Assembly: GCA_021777755.1 (NCBI GenBank)
Contig: JAJYDE010000040.1
Span: 1 to 36,942 of the forward strand
Reading direction: 5' to 3'
DNA length: 36,942 bases
Origin: Deltaproteobacteria bacterium
GTDB lineage: Bacteria; Desulfobacterota; Syntrophobacteria; Syntrophobacterales; Syntrophobacteraceae
Positions within the stretch are counted from its first letter, which is position 1. Each line of letters starts with the position of its first letter. A program made the position numbers and the translations under genes. This document shows positions 30,996-36,942 of the stretch, piece after piece. The notes under the pieces were generated by a model, which saw only the letters and a list, made by a program, of their open reading frames with translations, had not been told where the DNA came from and ran no database searches.

Positions 30996-32129
30996 ATGTG
31001 TCGTTTGATCGCGATGACGAGTAGCGAGCCTCTATCGCCAATTCTGGCCATGAGGGCCCTCGATGTGATGCGGGAGGGTCATGACGGCTCGGGGGTCGGC
31101 CTCTTTATGAGCGACCTGGGCGGGCCGTTCGAGGATCTGAAGGGACTGCCGATTCTGTCGGGCATTTGCACCGGCGAGGGCGTGAAGCGTCTCGATCAGT
31201 TCATGATGAACCTCGGGTTCATGACCAAGCACAAGGTATCCATGCGCACTGCCAAAAGAACGCCGCCTGCCGGCACTCCCCGGCGCGACGTTTATGTAAT
31301 CCGCGCCTATGAGTATCCCCATGCATGGGAGGGGCTGGAGCGCTCGGAAATCGAGTTCCGGCTCATGCTGGCTCGCCTCCAGCTCAGGCAGATGGGCGAG
31401 GAAAGCGAGGACATGATCATCTACAGCTTCTGGCCCGATGTGATCATGATCAAGGAGATCGGCGACCCTTTGAAGGTGGCCGAATACCTCCAACTCGACA
31501 GCGAAGAGCTGAGAGCCAGGGTGATTTTGGCCCAGGGCAGGCAGAACACCAATTATGCGATCAACCTCTACGCCTGCCATCCCTTTTTCATCCAGGGCAT
31601 CGCCTCGATGACCAACGGGGAAAACACGGCTTTCGTGCCCATTCGCGAATACCTCATGTCGCGGGGATTTCCCGGCTACATCGGCTACCAGTCGGACTCC
31701 GAGGTTTTCACCCATATAGCCCATTATATGCTTAACAGCCTCGGTTTGGGCATCGAAGCCTACAAGCATGTCATCACGCCGCTCCAGGACGGTGATTTGA
31801 AATCCCATCCGGACGCGGATTTTCTAACCCGGCTCAAACATTCCTGCCGAAGACTCATCATCGACGGCCCCAACTGCGTCATCGGACGCTTGCCCGACAA
31901 CTCCCTTTTCCTCGTCCAGGACCGCAAAAAACTCCGGCCCGCGGTTGTCGGGGGCAAAAAGGGCATGTACGCATTTTCCTCGGAGATGTGCGGCCTTGAG
32001 GCCGTCGTTCCCGATCGCGATAAAACCAAAGATTTTCAGCCGATGCATCTTGATACGGTCATCGTTGATTCTGACCGCTCGGAGGTCCGGATATGCTCAC
32101 AAACGGAACCATTGTCCCTTCTTCACTGA
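30996..32129 (+). CDS. Glutamate synthase, class II glutaminase subunit
   Basis: This 377-residue stand-alone glutamine amidotransferase corresponds to the N-terminal domain of large GltB. After removal of Met1 the nucleophile would be Cys2 (MCRLIA), as in class II (Ntn) amidotransferases. It would release ammonia from glutamine for the synthase subunit encoded next. AGGAG lies upstream of the ATG, and the stop overlaps the next start by 37 bp, so the three glt genes are coupled. In archaeal-type enzymes this domain is a separate polypeptide, as here. Confidence 0.87.
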   Translation: MCRLIAMTSSEPLSPILAMRALDVMREGHDGSGVGLFMSDLGGPFEDLKGLPILSGICTGEGVKRLDQFMMNLGFMTKHKVSMRTAKRTPPAGTPRRDVYVIRAYEYPHAWEGLERSEIEFRLMLARLQLRQMGEESEDMIIYSFWPDVIMIKEIGDPLKVAEYLQLDSEELRARVILAQGRQNTNYAINLYACHPFFIQGIASMTNGENTAFVPIREYLMSRGFPGYIGYQSDSEVFTHIAHYMLNSLGLGIEAYKHVITPLQDGDLKSHPDADFLTRLKHSCRRLIIDGPNCVIGRLPDNSLFLVQDRKKLRPAVVGGKKGMYAFSSEMCGLEAVVPDRDKTKDFQPMHLDTVIVDSDRSEVRICSQTEPLSLLH

Positions 32130-33751
32130 GCGTGAGCGACCTGCAGTGGCAGGTCGAATGGGATAAGGAAAAATGCACCCTGTGCGGCCGGTGCTGCGCT
32201 GTTTGCCCCGTTCAGGCAATCGAGCTGGGCGTGCACAGAAAACGATCGATTCAGATACCCTCGCTGGCCGAAATCGGGCCGCAGACGACTTCGAGCAATG
32301 TCTACCAGGTCTATCACGGCGTTAGGCAGAAGACCGATGCCGCCTACGCGTGCACGGGCTGCGGGATGTGCAACCTGGTGTGTCCCAACGGGGCCATAAG
32401 GTCGCTGCACTCCAGTGAAGTCGACAAGCAGCGGTTCCACACAAACCGCGGAGGCCAGCCCAGGAGGCGCGGAGGCAGGAGAAACGCACCCGATTCCCTG
32501 AATCTGGGGACCCTCGACCGCATAAAGTTCACTCGAATCTCCATGCTGACCGACCCGGCGCTCGACGCGGGCCGCCATGAGTTCGAGCTGCGAACTCTTC
32601 TCGGACGGGTTCTGCCCCCGGAGGAAAACCTCAGGCTCTACCGCGAAAACGGTTGGACTCCCCCGGTTCGCGAGATCTATCCCCTTATTATCGGCAGCAT
32701 GTCTTTCGGGGCACTTTCGCCCAACATGTGGGAAGGGCTGCAGATGGGGGTGGCCTATCTCAACGAGGAACTGGGAATGCCCGTAAGGATGTGCACGGGT
32801 GAAGGCGGCTGCCCGCCCCGGCTCCTTCGGTCGAGATTTCTGAAATATACCATCCTTCAGATAGCCAGCGGCTATTTCGGCTGGGACGAAATCATCCATG
32901 CCCTGCCCGAAATGAAGGAAGACCCGTGCGCCATCGAGATCAAATACGGCCAGGGGGCAAAACCGGGCGACGGCGGTTTGTTGATGTGGTCGAAGGTAAA
33001 CAAGCTGATCGCGGCCATTCGCGGAGTCCCGGCCGGGGTAAGCCTTCCCAGCCCTCCGACCCACCAGACCAAGTATTCGATCGAAGAATCGGTTGCCAAG
33101 ATGATCCAGTCGATGTACATGGCCTGGGGCTTCAGGGTACCGGTCTATCCGAAGATTTCCGGAACTTCGACCGCCCTTGCGGTCTTGAACAACCTCACAC
33201 GCAACGCCTATGCCGGCGGTCTGGCCATAGACGGTGAAGACGGCGGAACGGGAGCGGCCTACACCGTGTCCATGGACCACATGGGCCACCCGATAGCCAG
33301 TAACATTCGCGACTGCTATCTCAACCTGGCAAGGCTGGGCAAGCAGAACGAAGTGCCGCTTTTCGCTGGCGGCGGGGTGGGCAAAAACGGCAAGCTTGCG
33401 GCAAACGCCGCCGCGCTCATAATGCTGGGCGCAAGCGGGGTGCAGGTGGGCAAATACATGATGCAGGCCGCCGCCGGCTGCGTGGGCTCGGAGACCGACC
33501 GGTGCAATGTCTGCAACATCGGCCTTTGCCCCAAGGGGATCACCTCCCAGGACCCGCGCCTCTACAGGCGCCTTGATCCCGAGAAGGTGGCCGAGCGGGT
33601 CGTGGACATTTACCTGGCATTCGATACCGAGCTGAAGAAGATCGTCGCTCCCCTGGGGCGTTCGACCTCTCTTCCGATCGGCATGTCCGACGCCCTGGCC
33701 ATAGACGACAAGGATGCGGCCGACCGGCTTCAGATTAAATACGTTGTATAG
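32093..33751 (+). CDS. gltB: Glutamate synthase, central FMN/Fe-S synthase subunit
   Basis: This 552-residue protein carries two ferredoxin-type [4Fe-4S] motifs at its N-terminus (CTLCGRCCAVCP about 23-34; CTGCGMCNLVCP about 86-97). They precede the FMN-binding glutamate synthase barrel, with GEGGCPPRLLRS, EIKYGQGAKPGDGG, PTHQTKYSIEE, AIDGEDGGTGAA and AGGGVGKNGKLAANAAALIMLGAS (split) as landmarks. A later cysteine group, CNVCNIGLCPKGI, sits where GltB holds its 3Fe-4S cluster. It makes glutamate from 2-oxoglutarate and ammonia. GGAGG precedes the ATG. The N-terminal ferredoxin domain is typical of the archaeal-type enzyme and absent from enterobacterial GltB. Confidence 0.93.
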   Translation: MLTNGTIVPSSLSVSDLQWQVEWDKEKCTLCGRCCAVCPVQAIELGVHRKRSIQIPSLAEIGPQTTSSNVYQVYHGVRQKTDAAYACTGCGMCNLVCPNGAIRSLHSSEVDKQRFHTNRGGQPRRRGGRRNAPDSLNLGTLDRIKFTRISMLTDPALDAGRHEFELRTLLGRVLPPEENLRLYRENGWTPPVREIYPLIIGSMSFGALSPNMWEGLQMGVAYLNEELGMPVRMCTGEGGCPPRLLRSRFLKYTILQIASGYFGWDEIIHALPEMKEDPCAIEIKYGQGAKPGDGGLLMWSKVNKLIAAIRGVPAGVSLPSPPTHQTKYSIEESVAKMIQSMYMAWGFRVPVYPKISGTSTALAVLNNLTRNAYAGGLAIDGEDGGTGAAYTVSMDHMGHPIASNIRDCYLNLARLGKQNEVPLFAGGGVGKNGKLAANAAALIMLGASGVQVGKYMMQAAAGCVGSETDRCNVCNIGLCPKGITSQDPRLYRRLDPEKVAERVVDIYLAFDTELKKIVAPLGRSTSLPIGMSDALAIDDKDAADRLQIKYVV

Positions 33752-33774
33752 ATGAACTCTGGTGGAGTTTGAAT

Positions 33775-36114
33775 ATGTCACAGCAGCGGGGGTCAACAGT
33801 TCACCTTTCAGGATTTGAAAACGGTCAGCGTATCGAGTCGCGCATTCTTGAAGAAAGAATTCAGCAGGCCGTGGAGAAGGGCTGCCGGGTGTTGGAGGTC
33901 GAGGCGTTCGGCCAGCACGGCATAGGGGGCAGGCTCTGGAAGGGGGGCGGTGATAAGCTTCATGTCAAGGTTTTCGGCGCGCCCGGGCAGCGTGTGGGCT
34001 CGATGGGTTTTCCCAATACCCTGGTCGAGGTCTTCGGCTCGTCTTCCGACGATGTGGGCTGGCTTAACGCGGGGGCCGAAATCGTGGTCCACGGACACGC
34101 CACCAACGGGGTGGCCAACGCCATGGCCCAGGGCAAGGTCTATGTGGGCGGAAACATCGGCGCGCGCGGCATGACCATGACCAAGCACAATCCGCGCTTT
34201 TCGCCCCCGGAATTGTGGGTGCTGGGCTCGGCCGGCGATTATTTCGCCGAATTCATGGCCGGAGGCGTCGCGGTCGTGTGCGGACACGAGCCGCAGGACG
34301 CCGGCAATGTGCTGGGCTATCGGCCCTGCGTTGGGATGGTGGGCGGCAAGGTCTACTTTCGCGGCCCCCACAAAGGCTACAGCAAAGTCGATGCAAGGCT
34401 CATTCCAATCGGAGACCGCGATTGGCAGTGGCTTGACGAAAATCTCAAGGCCTTTCTGGCCGCGATCGGCAAATCCGAGCTCTACCCGAGTTTGAGCGAG
34501 CGCGAGGAATGGCAGGTTCTCAAAGCCCGCGGGCCTAGTGAGAAATACTCGAAACCCAGGCGTTCGATGGACGTTTTCCACCGGGAGGTCTGGGACGGCG
34601 AGTTGGGAAGAGGCGGCCTTATCGGAGACCTCGTGGACTTCGAAAGAACCGCCATCCCTCTTATAACCACCGGATTTCTCAGACGCTTCGTGCCCGTGTG
34701 GGAAAACAGAAAGTTCGCCGCGCCCTGCGAGGCGAGCTGCCCGACGGGAATACCCGTCCACGAGCGCTGGCGACTCATTCGGGAAGGCAGGGTGGACGAG
34801 GCCGTTGACCTGGCCCTTTCCTACACGCCTTTCCCGGCCGCGGTTTGCGGCTATCTTTGCCCCAATCTGTGCATGCAAAGCTGCACCCGGCAGGCGGCAA
34901 GAATGGTCACCCTCGACATCTCCATGCTCGGCAAGGCCAGTGTTGCCGCCAAGGCCCCGGAATTCCCCCCTCTTAGCGGCAAAAAGATCGCCATCATAGG
35001 CGGGGGACCCGCGGGCATATCGGTTGCCTGGCAACTGCGAAGGCGGGGCCATGAGGCGATCGTCTACGACATGCGACCCGAGTTGGGGGGAAAGATTTCA
35101 TCCATGATCCCCCGCTCCCGCATCCCCGACGAGGTGGTTCAGGCCGAACTGGCCCGTGTAAGGGAAGCGATTCCGCATGTAAACCTCAGCCGCAGGCTGG
35201 AAAAATCCGACCTCGAAGAACTGAGGGAAGATTTCGATTTTCTTGTGATCGCCTCGGGCACCCAAAAACCGCGCGTGCTGCCCATCCAGGGCAAGGAAAA
35301 ACTGATCCCGGCCCTCGAGTTTTTGCGGATGAGCAAGGCGGGCGAGGCCAAGGTCGGCGACCGGGTCCTGATCATCGGGGCCGGAAACGTCGGCTGCGAT
35401 GCGGCGACCGAAGCCCACAGGCTCGGGGCCAAAGATATCCTGCTCGTAGACATCCAGCCGCCCCTTTCCTTTGGCAAGGAGCGCAAGGAAGCCGAAGCGG
35501 CCGGCGCCAAGTTCCGCTGGCCCTGCTTCAGCAAGTCGGTAACCGACGAAGGGCTTGAGCTTACGACCGGGGAAGTGATCCCGGCCGATACGATCATCAT
35601 CTCCGTCGGAGATCTTCCCGAACTGGACTTTCTGCCTGAAACCGTGGATACCGAACGCGGCTTCATCAAGGTCGACGAGAATTTCCAGACAACCGACGCC
35701 AAGATTTTCGCCATAGGCGACACCGTCAAGCTGGGGCTTCTTACCGATGCCATCGGGGCAGGGAAGAAGACCGCCGAGAAAATATCGGCGATTTTATCCG
35801 GCAAGGAGTTGCAGACCGCCTCGCGTTCCAGGATCGACTACGAGCGCATAAAGCTCGAGTACTTCGATCCGCGCCTGTCGAGTTTTAACGGCATCGAATC
35901 GTGCGCTTCCCAGTGTTCTTCCTGCGGGACCTGCCGGGACTGCGGCATCTGTGCGACGGTGTGCCCGGAATCGGCCATATCGAGGCAGCCCCGCTCGACC
36001 GAGACGGGCTTTGAAATGGTCGTGGACCAGGAAAAGTGCATCGCTTGCGGATTTTGCGCCGGCGCATGCCCCTGCGGCGTCTGGAACCTGGTGCAAAACG
36101 AATCTATCGGCTAA
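33775..36114 (+). CDS. Fusion of the glutamate synthase GXGXG domain with a GltD-like FAD/NAD(P) oxidoreductase and ferredoxin
   Basis: About 779 residues. Residues ~1-240 form the beta-helical GXGXG domain that is the C-terminal part of normal GltB (GGRLWKGGG, GSMGFPNTLVEVFGSS, AMAQGKVYVGGNIGARG). Residues ~310-390 hold the cysteine-rich N-terminal GltD module (CEASCPTGIPVHERW; CGYLCPNLCMQSC). Then come the FAD site IAIIGGGPAGISVAWQL, the NAD(P) site VLIIGAGNVGCDAATEA, the second FAD motif KIFAIGD, and two C-terminal [4Fe-4S] motifs (CRDCGICATVCP; CIACGFCAGACP). It should feed electrons from NAD(P)H, or exchange them with ferredoxin, to the synthase subunit. ATG 33775 with GTGGAG seven bases upstream. 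A strong terminator follows. Confidence 0.9.
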   Translation: MSQQRGSTVHLSGFENGQRIESRILEERIQQAVEKGCRVLEVEAFGQHGIGGRLWKGGGDKLHVKVFGAPGQRVGSMGFPNTLVEVFGSSSDDVGWLNAGAEIVVHGHATNGVANAMAQGKVYVGGNIGARGMTMTKHNPRFSPPELWVLGSAGDYFAEFMAGGVAVVCGHEPQDAGNVLGYRPCVGMVGGKVYFRGPHKGYSKVDARLIPIGDRDWQWLDENLKAFLAAIGKSELYPSLSEREEWQVLKARGPSEKYSKPRRSMDVFHREVWDGELGRGGLIGDLVDFERTAIPLITTGFLRRFVPVWENRKFAAPCEASCPTGIPVHERWRLIREGRVDEAVDLALSYTPFPAAVCGYLCPNLCMQSCTRQAARMVTLDISMLGKASVAAKAPEFPPLSGKKIAIIGGGPAGISVAWQLRRRGHEAIVYDMRPELGGKISSMIPRSRIPDEVVQAELARVREAIPHVNLSRRLEKSDLEELREDFDFLVIASGTQKPRVLPIQGKEKLIPALEFLRMSKAGEAKVGDRVLIIGAGNVGCDAATEAHRLGAKDILLVDIQPPLSFGKERKEAEAAGAKFRWPCFSKSVTDEGLELTTGEVIPADTIIISVGDLPELDFLPETVDTERGFIKVDENFQTTDAKIFAIGDTVKLGLLTDAIGAGKKTAEKISAILSGKELQTASRSRIDYERIKLEYFDPRLSSFNGIESCASQCSSCGTCRDCGICATVCPESAISRQPRSTETGFEMVVDQEKCIACGFCAGACPCGVWNLVQNESIG

Positions 36115-36151
36115 AAAATCTTTCGCCCTGTTTTTCCACGGCAAAAGAGAC

Positions 36152-36194
36152 AAAACCGCGCCCGTCGGCTGCCGCCGACTGGCGCGGTTTTTTT
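36152..36194 (+). terminator. Intrinsic terminator after the glutamate synthase operon
   Basis: AAAACCGCGCC and GGCGCGGTTTT pair, and the stem continues after a one-base mismatch with GTCGGC/GCCGAC around a TGCC loop, followed by a T run. The flanking AGACAAAA and TTTTGTCT extend the dyad, so it could also work on the minus strand against the IS110 remnant. It starts 38 bases after the stop codon of the fusion gene. Confidence 0.9.
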
Positions 36195-36356
36195 GTCTTC
36201 AAGGCAAGGGCGATCGGATGAAATTTTTCGAAAGCCCCTATCCCCCCCTGATATGGGTGACAGATGCAAACACTTTTTTGCTTTTTCCGCCCGCACACGG
36301 TTAAGAAGCATATCGAGAGGACTCCGGAGTGGTGTCCTGAGCAACTGTCTTTAATG

Positions 36357-36821
36357 TCAAGTAGTTGATGACATTTCAGGGTTCCATGAGGTCGAGTTTT
36401 TGATCATGGCGTTGAGTATGGTCAAGAGCTTGCGCATGCACGCTGTGATCGCGACCTTTGGCTTCTTTCCGGCCGCGATGAGTCGTTGATAGAATACTTC
36501 GATGACCGGATTAAAACGGATGGCTACCACGGTACCCATATAAAGTTTCGTTCTTATATCGGCACGGCAGCCCCACACGAAGCGCTTGCCTCTAATCTTT
36601 CCGCTGTCGCAGTTGAGAGGGGCCACACCCACAAGGGCTGCAATCTTCTTTCTGTCCAAATTGCCCGGTTCGGGTAAACCACCGAGAAGATTGAGCGAAA
36701 GGACGGGGCCTACGTCAGGAACGCTTCGCGGCGGGGCGTCCTTTTCGCGCCAGACGGGAGACTTCTTTACGAGCTTTTCGAGGGAGCCCGAAAGCTCCCT
36801 CTGGCGCGATATCCGTCGCAC
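36357..36821 (-). pseudogene. IS110-family transposase, C-terminal fragment
   Basis: About 154 residues match the C-terminal (Transposase_20) part of IS110-family transposases: LVKKSPVWREKD, SVPDVGPVLSLNLLGGLPE, LDRKKIAALVGVAPLNCDSGKIRGKRFVWGCR (split), VIEVFYQRLIAAGKKPKVAITACMRKLLTILNAM. The N-terminal RuvC-like DEDD catalytic domain is absent. Homology fades at about residue 13, where the sequence joins an Arg-rich translation with a GAGGGAGC/GCTCCCTC hairpin (36780-36801) and, further upstream, an in-frame TAG. So this is a truncated, inactive copy, or one joined to another repeat. The apparent GTG start is unlikely to be real. Confidence 0.85.
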
Positions 36822-36942
36822 CCCACCACGGCTATTCCTTGGCGGGTCGCTCTCCAGCGTTGCCCGCCTCCGCTTCGCCGGGCACTATTGAATTTATGGC
36901 CTTTTATGGCCCGGTCAACTTGTGCCCTCGCTTTTAAAGATA
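36822..36942. other. Sequence abutting the IS110 fragment
   Basis: No gene is recognised. On the minus strand the stretch from about 36895 reads an Arg/Gly-rich peptide that is not IS110-like and begins after an in-frame stop. GCCCGGCGAAG and the adjacent GCGGGC suggest a small hairpin-bearing repeat. The window ends here, so an upstream transposase part beyond the edge cannot be excluded. Confidence 0.35.

Noticed and set aside
32123-33796. Long minus-strand open frame opposite the central glutamate synthase gene
   Set aside because: It is the mirror of a strongly conserved coding region and has no recognisable motif.

Overview
The window looks like chromosome of a deltaproteobacterium (Desulfobacterota, perhaps a Syntrophobacter-like lineage). 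The reasons are moderately high G+C, many PAS/sigma-54/hybrid-kinase signalling genes, a DUF134 protein, an archaeal-type split glutamate synthase, a type I-beta DAHP synthase with a separate prephenate dehydrogenase, and a phoH-7TM/HD-ybeY-pdxJ-acpS block. The lineage is inferred from gene content only. No rRNA, tRNA or CRISPR array was seen.

Layout. 1-1804 is accessory DNA: a VapBC-type toxin-antitoxin pair with a clear promoter/operator, bracketed by two diverged copies of a roughly 170-bp repeat, then about 470 bp with no recognisable gene. 1805-4296 (minus) is an operon of DUF134 DNA-binding protein, MBL-fold hydrolase and PAS/sigma-54 activator, led by a promoter whose -10 and spacer carry a 22-bp dyad. 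4472-5071 (plus) is a cob(I)alamin adenosyltransferase gene with one in-frame amber codon. 5103-7317 (minus) is the aromatic amino-acid unit aroF-tyrA, preceded by what reads as a complete attenuator: promoter, Tyr/Phe-rich 25-residue leader peptide, intrinsic terminator and a candidate antiterminator pairing. 7462-8734 (minus) is cvpA-mazG.

8880-13883 (plus) is a housekeeping operon: phoH, 7TM-HD (PgpH-like), ybeY, pdxJ, acpS, with tight or overlapping junctions. 13920-25242 holds three related hybrid histidine kinases (PAS-HisKA-HATPase-REC). The middle one is a giant of about 2020 residues that also carries a Ser/Thr-kinase-like C-lobe lacking its N-lobe, an AAA/NTPase, a long helical segment and GAF/PAS sensors. 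An AT-rich stretch interrupts its helical segment.

25315-30751 (plus) is a run of metabolic genes: DinB-like protein, acyl-CoA ligase, TauE/SafE permease, flavoprotein, membrane protein, and a beta-hydroxyacid dehydrogenase-like protein. 30996-36114 (plus) is a three-gene glutamate synthase: free glutaminase subunit, Fe-S/FMN synthase subunit, and a fusion of the GXGXG domain with a GltD-like flavoprotein and ferredoxin. It ends in a strong intrinsic terminator. The window closes in a truncated IS110-family transposase.

The most interesting signals are regulatory: the Tyr/Phe leader-peptide attenuator of aroF-tyrA, the operator-overlapped promoters of the DUF134 operon and of the toxin-antitoxin pair, and the amber codon in cobO.
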